A DNA stretch of 64,000 bases from Undibacterium paludis. GTDB taxonomy: Bacteria; Pseudomonadota; Gammaproteobacteria; Burkholderiales; Burkholderiaceae_D. Under the pieces are notes generated by a model, which saw only the letters and a program-made list of their open reading frames with translations, had not been told where the DNA came from and made no database searches. The DNA is taken from the NCBI RefSeq assembly GCF_022568815.1, contig NZ_JAKZHX010000013.1, forward strand, positions 1 to 64,000, given 5' to 3'. Both the position numbers and the translations under genes were made by a program. Shown in pieces: positions 44,754-54,227 of the stretch (position 1 is its first letter; the number at the start of each line of letters is the position of its first letter).

Positions 44754-46460
44754 TTATTTTTCAGCTCTTTCCTGTTCTCTCAGGCGCAGGATGCGGCGCT
44801 GCACTTTGCCAGTTGTTGTCATGGGCAAGGCATCGATGAATTCGATTTCCTTGGGGTATTCATAAGGGGCAAGCTTGCCACGGACATGGGTCTGCAATTC
44901 CCTGACCAGATCATCGTTGCCTTCGTAACCCTGGCTTAAGACGACGTATGCCTTGACCAGGTTGCCTCTTTCCCTGTCGGGTTTGGGCACAACCGCCACA
45001 TTCGCCACAGCCGCATGTTTGACCAGGCAATTTTCGATTTCTGACGGGCCTATCCGATAGCCCGCAGCCTTGAACATGTCGTCTGCACGCCCCTGATACC
45101 AGAGGTAGCCATCTGCATCGCGCGTGGCCAGGTCGCCTGTGCGGCACCAGTCACCGGTAAACTTGTTGCGCGTGGCTTCATCATTTTTCCAGTAACCAAG
45201 AAAGAAGACGGGGTCGGGATGCCCATAAGAGTCATAGCGGTGCACCGCTACTTCACCGGTTTCCCCATCTGCGACTTCATTGCCGTCGTCATCAATGACA
45301 GCAACTCTGTGGCCAGGATAGGGACGGCCCATGCTGCCAGGCTTGGCTGGCCAGTGTTGATGGCTATTGCCAACGATGTAATTCATCTCGGTTTGGCCAA
45401 ACATTTCATTTGGGGTAACTTCAAGTGCCTGTTCACACCAGTTGAAAACGGTATCGCCAACGGCTTCACCGGCACACATGATGGCGCGCAGGGCCAGTTT
45501 GTATTTCTTCCTTGGTCTGGCTTCTGCCTTCATCAGCATTTTCAACGCAGTCGGAAACAGGAAGGTGTTGCTTATCTGATATTTTTCCATCAGATAATAT
45601 GCTGTTTCGGCAGTAAAACGTCCCTGATAACCGAGTATGGGCATGCCAAAATACAGACTGGGTAAGAGTGCATCCATCAAGCCTCCAGTCCAGGCCCAGT
45701 CTGCCGGTGACCAGAACACATCGTGCTTTTGCGGGAACCAGTTTTGTGAAGCGACAAAACCGGTCAGATTGCCAATAATGGCAGAGTGGGGAATCAGCGC
45801 ACCCTTGGGTGCACCAGTCGTGCCGCTGGTGTAAATCAGGATTGCAGGATCGCTTGAGCGGGTGTCGGCAATCGTGCCCGAGGCTGACATGTAGGGCAGA
45901 TGGCTGCTCCAATCTATGCTGGGGGGCAAGTCTTCGCTGCTCTGGCAATCAACGGTAATGACGGTCTTCAGCTCAGGACATTTATCCCTGATTTCTTCGA
46001 AAGCCTTGATGCCAGTGGCATCAAGGACTATTGCTACGGCTTGGCTATGTTGCAGCCGGTATTCCAGTGCTTCAGGCCCGAACAGAAAAGATAGCGGCAT
46101 GACAATGGCGCCAATTTGCAGGCTGGCCATCAGGGTGATTGCTGTTTCTGGTCTTTGTGGAAGGATGCAGGCGATGACATCGCCACGCTGTACGCCTTCC
46201 TGCAGCAGGAGATTGGCAAGCTGGTTGGCCTGCTGGTGCAGTTCCGCATAGGTCAGGCGGCTGCTATTGCCTTCGCTGTCTTCATGCAGGATAGCGGTGC
46301 GTTTGGCGCGTTTCTCGTCTGCAGCCCAGCGATGGCAGCATGCTTCGGCGATATTGAAGTGGTCAGGAACCTCCCATCTGAAATCATGGTATAGCTGTTC
46401 ATATTGGTCGATTTTTACATTTGTTTTTAGTTTTGTTTTTTGTTTTTTCAGATGCTTCAT
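44754..46460 (-). CDS. AMP-dependent acyl-CoA synthetase
   Basis: A 568-residue ANL-family ligase that activates a carboxylic acid through an acyl-adenylate to its CoA thioester. The P-loop ILIYTSGTTGAPKGAL, the WSPADWAWTGGLMDALLP segment, the FGQTEM motif A5 and the late YRIGPSEIE with TTTGKVQRRILR (catalytic Lys) are present. It resembles medium-chain ACSM-type or acetyl-CoA-synthetase-like enzymes. ATG at 46460 is chosen for its GGAGACAGG; the frame runs open to 46550. A 20-bp near-palindrome lies 15-34 bases upstream. The 3' end faces the FlgO-like gene with 13 bases between. Confidence 0.9.
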   Translation of the reverse strand: MKHLKKQKTKLKTNVKIDQYEQLYHDFRWEVPDHFNIAEACCHRWAADEKRAKRTAILHEDSEGNSSRLTYAELHQQANQLANLLLQEGVQRGDVIACILPQRPETAITLMASLQIGAIVMPLSFLFGPEALEYRLQHSQAVAIVLDATGIKAFEEIRDKCPELKTVITVDCQSSEDLPPSIDWSSHLPYMSASGTIADTRSSDPAILIYTSGTTGAPKGALIPHSAIIGNLTGFVASQNWFPQKHDVFWSPADWAWTGGLMDALLPSLYFGMPILGYQGRFTAETAYYLMEKYQISNTFLFPTALKMLMKAEARPRKKYKLALRAIMCAGEAVGDTVFNWCEQALEVTPNEMFGQTEMNYIVGNSHQHWPAKPGSMGRPYPGHRVAVIDDDGNEVADGETGEVAVHRYDSYGHPDPVFFLGYWKNDEATRNKFTGDWCRTGDLATRDADGYLWYQGRADDMFKAAGYRIGPSEIENCLVKHAAVANVAVVPKPDRERGNLVKAYVVLSQGYEGNDDLVRELQTHVRGKLAPYEYPKEIEFIDALPMTTTGKVQRRILRLREQERAEK

Positions 46461-46474
46461 CCTGTCTCCGCTAT

Positions 46475-46494
46475 AATAGAACGATCGTGCTATT
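46475..46494. promoter_or_regulatory. Near-perfect 20-bp palindrome upstream of the acyl-CoA synthetase gene
   Basis: AATAGAACGATCGTGCTATT is palindromic at 18 of 20 positions around ACGATCGT. It overlaps a candidate minus-strand -10 (TATTAT, 46473-46478). The position and form suit an operator for a TetR-type repressor of fatty-acid or branched-chain-acid genes. Confidence 0.6.
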
Positions 46495-46618
46495 GTTCTG
46501 GCTTGCCGATCACATATTGCAAGCGTGTTGCAAGTCTGGCTTGTTATCATGCTACTTGATAATCTGGCGGGCTGGCTGACATTTGTCCGTTCTTCTTGAT
46601 GAAAAATATTACATTCTT

Positions 46619-47506
46619 ATGAAGCCAGCATACACTCCTTCGCATTCTTCATTTCTTAACATCCGTGGATTGCAATATCATGTGCGTCATTGGGGACCAC
46701 AAGACTCCCCCGTTATTTTCATGCTGCATGGCTGGATGGATGTCTCTGCTTCATTCCAGTTTGTGGTTGATTGTCTCAAGCAGGACTGGCGGGTGATTGC
46801 GCCTGATTGGCGCGGCTTTGGCCTGACTGCATCACCCGGGACGGATACTTACTGGTTCCCTGATTATCTCGGTGATCTTGACGCCTTGCTCAGGCACTAT
46901 TCGCCAGACCAGCCAGTGAATTTGCTTGGTCACAGTATGGGAGGTAATGTGGCCGGGCTTTATGCGGGTATCCGCCCTGAGCGTGTCAGCAAGCTGATCA
47001 ACCTGGAGGGCTTTGGCATGCCCCTGACGCATCCCAAACAGGCGCCTGGTCGTTACCGAAAATGGCTGGATGAACTGGAGAGCAAGGCGGTATTGCGTAC
47101 CTATGCTTCGCAGGCAGAAGTAGCCGCGCGTCTGCAAAAGACTAATCCACGCCTGTCTGACGAAAAAGCCGCATTTCTATCAGGTCATTGGGCCAAAGAA
47201 ACCAGTGCCAGTTGCTGGGAAATACTGGGGGACCCGGCGCATAAGCAAAGCAGCCCACTTTTATACCGAGTGGAAGAAGTCATGGCATGTTGGCAAAAAA
47301 TCACTGCACCGGTATTGTGGATCGAAGCTGACGACACCAATGTCTGGCACTGGATGGGGCCGAAAGAAGAAGCAAGAGTGGAAATCGACAGGCGTTTGGC
47401 ACATATTCCACAATTGCAAAGAGAGATGATCATGGATGCAGGGCATATGCTGCACCATGACCAGCCAGAGAAAATGGCAGAGTTGATAGAGGCTTTCCTG
47501 CTTTAG
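46619..47506 (+). CDS. Alpha/beta-fold hydrolase (epoxide-hydrolase/esterase-like)
   Basis: A 295-residue alpha/beta hydrolase. It has the oxyanion motif MLHGWMDVSASFQ, the Ser nucleophile in LLGHSMGGNVAG, an acid in LWIEADDTN, and the catalytic His in DAGHMLHHDQPE. The substrate is unknown. ATG at 46619 has no ribosome site; a TTG 12 codons upstream is the alternative. It is divergent from the acyl-CoA synthetase gene and has a terminator downstream. Confidence 0.87.
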   Translation: MKPAYTPSHSSFLNIRGLQYHVRHWGPQDSPVIFMLHGWMDVSASFQFVVDCLKQDWRVIAPDWRGFGLTASPGTDTYWFPDYLGDLDALLRHYSPDQPVNLLGHSMGGNVAGLYAGIRPERVSKLINLEGFGMPLTHPKQAPGRYRKWLDELESKAVLRTYASQAEVAARLQKTNPRLSDEKAAFLSGHWAKETSASCWEILGDPAHKQSSPLLYRVEEVMACWQKITAPVLWIEADDTNVWHWMGPKEEARVEIDRRLAHIPQLQREMIMDAGHMLHHDQPEKMAELIEAFLL

Positions 47507-47552
47507 ATGGCACAGCAGTGAATTGCCAGCGTATGCGGTAACGTAAAAAAAG

Positions 47553-47588
47553 CGGGTTCTGGGTTACACTCCCAGAACTCGTTTTTAT
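47553..47588 (+). terminator. Rho-independent terminator of the alpha/beta hydrolase gene
   Basis: An 11-bp stem (CGGGTTCTGGG / CCCAGAACTCG, one G-U pair) with a 7-base loop, followed by a TTTTTATTTT tract. Confidence 0.88.
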
Positions 47589-47622
47589 TTTCTCATCCAT
47601 ATACCTAGACTTAGTCAGCACC

Positions 47623-48867
47623 ATGAGCGCAACACCACAATACGGCTTTACCACCACCATACTGCATAGCGATCGTCAAAAAGAAATAGAGCATGGCTCT
47701 ATACACAAACCTGTTCATACCTCAGTCATGTACGGCTATAGTGATGCACGTGATCTGGCTGCAGTCTTCCAGAACAAACAATCGGGCTACCGGTATGGCC
47801 GTCAGGGCAACCCTACAGTATCTGCCCTGGAAGAAAAAATCAGCAAGATGGAAGATGGTCAGGCCAGTATTGCCTTTGCCACTGGCATGGCAGCCATTGG
47901 CGCCGTGTTCCAGGCATTGTTACGACAGGGGGACCATCTGGTCTCATCTTCTTTTTTGTTTGGTAATACCAATAGCCTCTGGCAAACCATCAGCGCCCAG
48001 GGTGTTGATGTATCCATGGTGGATGCGACCGATGTTGATCATGTTGCAGCTGTGTTGACGCCGGCAACGCGCATGGTATTTGTTGAAACCATCGCCAATC
48101 CACGCACGCAAATAGCAGATTTGAAACGTATTGGTGATCTGTGCCGGGAAAAAGGTATTCTGTTTGTTGTTGATAACACCATGACTTCGCCTTATCTGTT
48201 CCGTCCCAAGACGGTAGGGGCGGGTCTGGTGATCAATTCTTTGACCAAGTCCATCGCCGGTCATGGCAATGTACTGGGTGGCGTACTGACGGATACCGGT
48301 TTATACGACTGGGCTACCTATCCGAATATTGCTGCCAATTTCCGCAAGCAGTCAGTGCGCATGCAAGGGCTGGCGCAACTCAGGGCCAAGGCCTTGCGTG
48401 ATTTTGGTGCCTCATTGTCGCCGGAGGCGGCCCATCAGATTGCCGTCGGCGCAGAGACCATGGCCTTGCGCATGGAAAGGGAATGTGCAAATGCGCTGGC
48501 CCTGGCAAAGATGCTCGACGCTGATCCGCGCGTCGCCGTTGTGCATTACCCAGGCTTGCCATCACACCCGCAACATGCCCTGGCCAGTGACCTGTTCCGT
48601 GCCTATGGCGCTTTGTTCAGCTTTGAGCTGAAACCGGAAATTGATTGCTTCGATTATCTTAACCGTCTGCAACTGGCGATCAATGCTACTCATCTTGGTG
48701 ATACCCGTACCCTTGTGATTCCGGTTGCGCACACCATCTTCTTTGAAATGGGCGCCGAACGTCGTGCAGAAATGGGCATTGCTGACTCTTTGATAAGGGT
48801 ATCTGTCGGTATTGAAGATACCCAGGATTTGCTTGAAGATTTCAGCCGCGCCCTGGATCCGGTATAA
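47623..48867 (+). CDS. PLP-dependent Cys/Met metabolism enzyme (cystathionine gamma-synthase family)
   Basis: A 414-residue member of the trans-sulfuration enzyme family. It shows YRYGRQGNPTVSALEEKI, the PLP-stacking ATGMAAIGAVF, VVDNTMTSPYLFRP, and the Schiff-base Lys in INSLTKSIAGHGNV. This group includes cystathionine gamma-synthase, methionine gamma-lyase and O-succinyl/acetylhomoserine sulfhydrylases; the exact activity is uncertain. It is a single gene between a terminator and the YbbP-like permease. Confidence 0.9.
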   Translation: MSATPQYGFTTTILHSDRQKEIEHGSIHKPVHTSVMYGYSDARDLAAVFQNKQSGYRYGRQGNPTVSALEEKISKMEDGQASIAFATGMAAIGAVFQALLRQGDHLVSSSFLFGNTNSLWQTISAQGVDVSMVDATDVDHVAAVLTPATRMVFVETIANPRTQIADLKRIGDLCREKGILFVVDNTMTSPYLFRPKTVGAGLVINSLTKSIAGHGNVLGGVLTDTGLYDWATYPNIAANFRKQSVRMQGLAQLRAKALRDFGASLSPEAAHQIAVGAETMALRMERECANALALAKMLDADPRVAVVHYPGLPSHPQHALASDLFRAYGALFSFELKPEIDCFDYLNRLQLAINATHLGDTRTLVIPVAHTIFFEMGAERRAEMGIADSLIRVSVGIEDTQDLLEDFSRALDPV

Positions 48868-48990
48868 GTTGCAAGAGCATGGTCTACTCCTGCAGTGATT
48901 TTTGTTGAACTATTCCTGCCGCCAACACACTACGACTATTGTGCTGGCGACACTGAAGTTTTTTCTTGATTTTGTGATGGCAAGGTAACC

Positions 48991-51489
48991 ATGTTCCGAC
49001 TCTCTCTCAGTATGACTATGCGTGACTGGCGTGCCGGTGAACTGCGTTTCTTGTTGATTGCCCTGATGATCGCCGTTGGCTCTCTGGCTTCGGTTGGTTT
49101 TTTTACCGACAGGATGCGCAGCGGACTCAACCGTGACGCCCATCAACTGCTAGGGGCAGATTTGCTGGTTGCGGCTGATCAGCCCATTAACCCGGAATGG
49201 CGCAACGAGGCGGAAAAACGGGGGCTGAAGATAGCTGAAACGGTGGTCTTCCCCAGCATGGCGCTGGCGGGTGAGGGTGACGCCATTGCTTCCAAACTGG
49301 TTTCCCTGAAGGCTGTCAGTACGGACTACCCTCTACGCGGCAATGTCAAATTGAATCAGGGCGAGACGGAAGTCGTCACCAGGACCATACCTCAGCCAGG
49401 CACGGTCTGGGTGGATCCGGCGCTGTTGTCTGCACTGAACTTGAGCGTTGGGCAGAAGTTGAAGCTCGGTGAATTACAACTGACAGTAACCCAAACCATA
49501 GGTACGGAGCCAGACCGTGGCGCAGGTTTCATGAATTTCGCACCACGTGCGATGATCGCACTCAGTGATATCCCCGCCAGCAGACTGATACAGAATGGCT
49601 CCCGTGTGACGTATCGTTTGTTGATGGCAGGAGATGCAAAGCTGATCTCTGCTTACCAAAAAGAATTGCAGGCCAGGATAGATGGCAATAAATTGAAGGG
49701 CATACGCCTGGAATCCCTGGAGTCTGGCCGTCCGGAGATGCGTGCGACACTGGACCGGGCTGACCAGTTCCTGTCTCTGGTCAGTCTGCTGTCAGCCATG
49801 CTGGCTGCCGTCGCTATTGCCATGGCGGCACGCCGTTTCATGTTGCGCCACCTGGATGCCTGCGCCATGCTGCGCTGTCTGGGCCTGACGCAAAATCAGG
49901 TCACTTCCATGTATCTGATCGAATTCCTGATATTGGGTCTCCTTGGCAGTGCTGCTGGTGTGGCCCTCGGTTATGCCGGTCATTACCTCTTGCTGGAATG
50001 GCTGGGCAAACTGGTTTCCAAGGACTTGCCCGATGCCAACTTCCTGCCTGCCGTGCAGGGGGTGGCGACCGGACTGTTACTTTTGCTCGGTTTTGCCTTG
50101 CCACCGATACTGCAACTGCGCAATGTACCGCATAACCGCGTGATACGACGTGAGCAAGATGCACCCAAGGCCATGACTCTGTTGACCTATGCTTCCGGCC
50201 TGGGGATGTTCATTGCGTTGCTGCTGTGGCAGACATCGGACCTCAAGCTGGGCCTGATGACGGCAGCCGGCTTCCTGATAGGCTTGCTGGTCTTTGCACT
50301 GGTCGCCTGGCTGGGGATGTTTTCACTCAAGCGCATGCGCGGTCTGTTCCCGCATTCTGCGTGGCGTTTCGCTATTACTGCCCTGCAAAGGCGGCCTGGT
50401 GCTACGGTGGTGCAGGTTGTGTCTCTGGCATTGGGGTTGATGGCGCTGTTATTGCTGACGGTAGTGCGTGGGGACCTGATCACTGCCTGGAAAAAAGCCA
50501 CACCGGCAGACGCGCCGAATCAATTCATCATCAATATCCAGCCTGACCAGAAAGAAGACATCGCCAGTCGTCTGGCTTCATTTGGTCAACCGCGCCTGTA
50601 TCCCATGATACGAGGACGTTTGATAGAAGTGAATGAAAAGCAGATCACGGCTGATACCTATGCCGAAGACCAGGCCAGACGCATGGTGGACAGGGAATTC
50701 AATTTGTCGACCATGACCGAATTGCCGGCCCAGAACAAGATCAGTGCTGGCAAATGGTATGACGATGGCAAGACAAGCCAGGCAGAAGCATCGGTGGAAG
50801 AGGGGATAGCCAAAACCTTGAAACTGAAGATGGGCGACAAGCTGACCTTTGATATTGCCGGGCAACAAGTGACGGCAGCGATCACCAGCCTGCGCAAGCT
50901 GGACTGGGGGTCTATGCGCGTCAATTTCTTTGTGATTATCAATCCCAAGGCCATGGAAGATACGCCGCAAACCTGGATTACCGCCTTCCGTTTGCCGCCG
51001 ACCGACAAGACTTTTGTCAATCGTATGATGCAGGATTTTCCCAACCTGACCGTGGTTGATGTTGGTGACATGCTCAGACAAATGCAGGACGTACTTGATC
51101 AGGTCATTACTGCGGTCGAGTTTCTGTTCATGTTCACCCTGGCTTCAGGTGTGCTGGTTTTGTATGCCGCACTGGCAGGTTCGCAGGATGTGCGCATGCG
51201 CGAAGCTGCATTGTTGCGTGCGCTGGGTGCAACACGCAAGCAATTGTCACAGGCGCAGTGGATAGAGTTTTTGCTGATAGGTGGCCTGTCAGGTGTGCTG
51301 GCTGCCAGTGGTGCGTCGGCTATAGGCTGGGTGCTGGCTCGCTTCAGCTTCAATTTTGAATGGAGTTTTTCGCCGTTGGTCTGGCTGGCAGGACTTGTTG
51401 TCGGCGCCTGCTGTGCCTTGATCGGCGGCTGGCTGGGTTTGCGTAATGTATTGAACCAGCCGCCGCTGCAGAGCTTGCGCGAGGCCTGA
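48991..51489 (+). CDS. FtsX-like ABC permease (YbbP family)
   Basis: An 832-residue membrane protein with about ten transmembrane helices. Two FtsX/MacB-type permease blocks (AIAMAARRFMLRHLDACAML; ALAGSQDVRMREAALLRALG) flank large periplasmic regions, as in E. coli YbbP (about 804 residues). In E. coli the ATPase YbbA is encoded next to it with TesA; here neither neighbour encodes an ATPase. The ribosome site is AAGGTAACC. The gene lies 44 bases upstream of the GST gene. Confidence 0.9.
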   Translation: MFRLSLSMTMRDWRAGELRFLLIALMIAVGSLASVGFFTDRMRSGLNRDAHQLLGADLLVAADQPINPEWRNEAEKRGLKIAETVVFPSMALAGEGDAIASKLVSLKAVSTDYPLRGNVKLNQGETEVVTRTIPQPGTVWVDPALLSALNLSVGQKLKLGELQLTVTQTIGTEPDRGAGFMNFAPRAMIALSDIPASRLIQNGSRVTYRLLMAGDAKLISAYQKELQARIDGNKLKGIRLESLESGRPEMRATLDRADQFLSLVSLLSAMLAAVAIAMAARRFMLRHLDACAMLRCLGLTQNQVTSMYLIEFLILGLLGSAAGVALGYAGHYLLLEWLGKLVSKDLPDANFLPAVQGVATGLLLLLGFALPPILQLRNVPHNRVIRREQDAPKAMTLLTYASGLGMFIALLLWQTSDLKLGLMTAAGFLIGLLVFALVAWLGMFSLKRMRGLFPHSAWRFAITALQRRPGATVVQVVSLALGLMALLLLTVVRGDLITAWKKATPADAPNQFIINIQPDQKEDIASRLASFGQPRLYPMIRGRLIEVNEKQITADTYAEDQARRMVDREFNLSTMTELPAQNKISAGKWYDDGKTSQAEASVEEGIAKTLKLKMGDKLTFDIAGQQVTAAITSLRKLDWGSMRVNFFVIINPKAMEDTPQTWITAFRLPPTDKTFVNRMMQDFPNLTVVDVGDMLRQMQDVLDQVITAVEFLFMFTLASGVLVLYAALAGSQDVRMREAALLRALGATRKQLSQAQWIEFLLIGGLSGVLAASGASAIGWVLARFSFNFEWSFSPLVWLAGLVVGACCALIGGWLGLRNVLNQPPLQSLREA

Positions 51490-51533
51490 TGGAATCACGA
51501 CCAAATACCTTTTTGATATAACAGAGATTTAAC

Positions 51534-52166
51534 TTGGAAAAACAAGATATCAAGCTTTACGTGGACTCACAATTTACCAGTCCCTATGCCATGTCGGTAT
51601 TCGTCACGCTGCATGAAAAAGGCCTGGACTTTGATTTGTTGACCGTCGATCTGGAAGCCAATGCCCAGCACGCACCGGATTATGCTGCCACATCCCTGAC
51701 CCAGCGCGTACCTACCCTGGTGCACAATGGCTTTGCCCTGTCTGAGTCGTCTGCGATTACCGAATATCTGGATGAAGTATTTCCACAGCAGCCAGTTTAC
51801 CCTAAGGATGTTAAAGACCACGCCAGGGCGCGACAAGTACAGGCCTGGATACGCAGCGCCTTGATGCCGATACGGGTAGAACGTAATACACAGGTTATTT
51901 TTTATGGCAAGAAGCTGGAACCCTTGTCTGATGCTGCCAAGGCAGCCGCGGCGCAATTGTTCCTGGCTGGAGAAGCCTTGCTGCAAGACAATGCCGATAA
52001 TCTGTTTGGCGACTGGTCTGTCGCTGATCTTGATCTTGCCTTGATGATTAACCGCCTGGCCATGCACGGTGACCACGTGCCTGAAAAACTGGCCAGGTTC
52101 GCAGCACATCAATGGCAACGGCCTTCTGTGCAATTGTGGGTGAGTCAGGCAAGGCCGGCGCTCTGA
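51534..52166 (+). CDS. yfcF: Glutathione S-transferase, YfcF type (TTG start)
   Basis: A 210-residue GST closely resembling E. coli YfcF: IKLYVDSQFTSPYAMSVFV, RVPTLVHNGFALSESSAITEYL, RQVQAWIRSALMPIR and ADLDLALMINRLAMHGD. YfcF has glutathione-dependent peroxidase activity in E. coli. The start is TTG at 51534, which gives the exact family N-terminus; there is no in-frame ATG until well inside the domain. It begins a run of small same-strand genes ending with rmuC. Confidence 0.92.
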   Translation: MEKQDIKLYVDSQFTSPYAMSVFVTLHEKGLDFDLLTVDLEANAQHAPDYAATSLTQRVPTLVHNGFALSESSAITEYLDEVFPQQPVYPKDVKDHARARQVQAWIRSALMPIRVERNTQVIFYGKKLEPLSDAAKAAAAQLFLAGEALLQDNADNLFGDWSVADLDLALMINRLAMHGDHVPEKLARFAAHQWQRPSVQLWVSQARPAL

Positions 52167-52195
52167 CTTGTAGTTGATTTAGCAATAATCATGAC

Positions 52196-52609
52196 ATGAA
52201 TACTGAAGTTGAGAATAATGAAGAAGCCCAGGTCAATTTATATGAATTGCTGGGTGGTGCAGAGAAGCTGCGTGCCCTGGTAGATCGTTTCTATGATTTG
52301 ATGGAACTGGAACCAGAATTTGCTGGCATAAGAGCACTCCATCCGACGCCTATGGATGGTTCACGCGACAAACTGTACTGGTTTTTGTCCGGCTGGATGG
52401 GTGGCCCCAATCTGTACATTGAGCAGTTCGGGCATCCTCGTCTGCGTGCACGTCACCTGCCGTTCGCCATTGCCAGCAGTGAGCGTGACCAGTGGTTGCG
52501 CTGCATGGCCTGGGCCATGCAGGACATGGAAGTGGAACAGGATTTGCAGCAACACCTGATGCAATCGTTTTACCAGACTGCAGACTGGATGCGTAATCGA
52601 CCCGGTTAA
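52196..52609 (+). CDS. Group II truncated haemoglobin
   Basis: A 137-residue 2-over-2 globin. YELLGGAEKLRALVDRFYDLM forms the AB region. WFLSGWMGGP, the proximal His in RLRARHLPFAI and the TrpG8 in ERDQWLRCM identify the group II class. Such globins bind O2 or NO and help in oxidative or nitrosative stress. The gene sits 29 bases behind the YfcF-type GST, which fits a redox-protection role. Confidence 0.93.
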   Translation: MNTEVENNEEAQVNLYELLGGAEKLRALVDRFYDLMELEPEFAGIRALHPTPMDGSRDKLYWFLSGWMGGPNLYIEQFGHPRLRARHLPFAIASSERDQWLRCMAWAMQDMEVEQDLQQHLMQSFYQTADWMRNRPG

Positions 52610-52655
52610 GCGGGTATCTGAAAACCGACCAATTTTTTCTCTAAGCCTTCCTTCT

Positions 52656-54137
52656 ATGAGTTTGTTTGAAGTCCTGATATTGCTGCTGGCAGCTTTTGCC
52701 GTGATCTTGAATCTGTTGCTGCTTCTGCGTGGCAAAACTGCCCGGGTCGGTGATGATGTGCAGGCTATCCAGGCATTGCAGGAGCAATTGCGTGGGGCTC
52801 AGCAGCAGTCGCAATTGACGCAGGAGCGCAGTGAGCGCGCTTTGCGGGAGCAGGTGCAGCTGACAGCACAGACCGGGCGACAAGAACTGGCGGGGAATTT
52901 CAGTCAACTGCAACAAAACCTGGCGTCGCAACTGACCAGTGTCGCGACCATGCAGAATAGCCAGATCGATGCGTTCTCCCAGCAACTGGTCAAACTCAAT
53001 GAAACCAATGCCCAGCAACTGGAGCAATTCAGGCAGGCGTTCATTTTGCAGGGTCAGGTCGCTCGTGATGAGCAGGCGCAAAGCCTGAAACGGTTTGGCG
53101 ACAGCTTGAATCAGAGCTTGCTGGGCCTGACAGAATCGAATGCCCTGCGCATGAACGAAATCCGCGCAACGCTGGAGCAAAAAATCCAGCAACTGCAAGC
53201 TGATAATGCCGGCAAACTCGAAGAAATGCGCAAGACTGTCGATGAAAAATTGCATGCGACACTGGAACAGCGCTTGGGCGAGTCCTTCAAGCTGGTGTCA
53301 GACCGCCTCGACAAAGTGCATCAGGGCCTGGGCGAAATGCAGCAATTGGCCATCGGCGTTGGTGACCTCAAACGCGTTCTGACCAATGTAAAGACACGTG
53401 GCACCTGGGGAGAGGTGCAACTGGAGATGGTGCTTGAACAAATGCTGACACCGGACCAGTACGCAAAAAATGTAGAGACCGTGCCGGGCACGGGGGAGAG
53501 GGTGGAATTTGCCATCAAGCTGCCAGGCAAAGAAGACAATAAGGCGCCGGTATGGATGCCCATTGATGCCAAGTTTCCCAAAGAGCAGTATGAACGCTTG
53601 CTTGATGCCGCAGAGCGCGCTGATGCCGAAGGTGTGGCACAAGCCGGTAAAGAGCTGGAAAGAGCCATACGCCTGGAAGCCAAGACCATTTCTGAAAAAT
53701 ACCTGTCGCCACCATTGACGACTGATTTTGCCATCCTGTTCTTGCCTACCGAGGGCTTGTATGCCGAGGTCATGCGCAGACCTGGCCTGGCGGATGAATT
53801 GCAGCGCACTTGCCGTGTCTCGATTTCTGGCCCCTCAACCCTGTCGGCATTATTGAACAGCTTGCAGATGGGTTTTCGCAGTCTGGTGCTGGAGCAGCGC
53901 TCGTCTGAGGTCTGGCAGGTGCTGGGTGCTGTCAAGACTGAATTTGGCAAATTTGCCGATGTGCTGACGGCGACCAAGCTGGCGCTGGAAAAAGCCGCAA
54001 AAAATATAGACCAGGCAGAAGTCAGGACCAGGCAAATGACCAGAAAACTGAAAAACGTTGAAGCCTTGCCGACCGATACAGCACAAAGTTTGCTGGGGAC
54101 AGCAAATGAAACAAATGAGACCGATGCTGAGCCTTAA
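52656..54137 (+). CDS. rmuC: DNA recombination protein RmuC
   Basis: A 493-residue RmuC family protein. It has an N-terminal membrane anchor (LFEVLILLLAAFAVILNLLLL), a long Gln-rich coiled coil (about 30-215), and the RmuC nuclease-like core with TRGTWGEVQLEMVLEQML, VEFAIKLPGK and WMPIDAKFPKEQYERL. RmuC limits inversions at short inverted repeats in E. coli. It is the last of the plus-strand run. The soxR 3' end faces it 90 bases away. Confidence 0.95.
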   Translation: MSLFEVLILLLAAFAVILNLLLLLRGKTARVGDDVQAIQALQEQLRGAQQQSQLTQERSERALREQVQLTAQTGRQELAGNFSQLQQNLASQLTSVATMQNSQIDAFSQQLVKLNETNAQQLEQFRQAFILQGQVARDEQAQSLKRFGDSLNQSLLGLTESNALRMNEIRATLEQKIQQLQADNAGKLEEMRKTVDEKLHATLEQRLGESFKLVSDRLDKVHQGLGEMQQLAIGVGDLKRVLTNVKTRGTWGEVQLEMVLEQMLTPDQYAKNVETVPGTGERVEFAIKLPGKEDNKAPVWMPIDAKFPKEQYERLLDAAERADAEGVAQAGKELERAIRLEAKTISEKYLSPPLTTDFAILFLPTEGLYAEVMRRPGLADELQRTCRVSISGPSTLSALLNSLQMGFRSLVLEQRSSEVWQVLGAVKTEFGKFADVLTATKLALEKAAKNIDQAEVRTRQMTRKLKNVEALPTDTAQSLLGTANETNETDAEP

Positions 54138-54227
54138 GCAGGCGGCATAACCCATCAATTAGATTTGCCAGAAGACCCATGCAGGTCAGGCCTTTGTCGC
54201 ATCAGAGCCTACTGTTGTGACGGGTAC

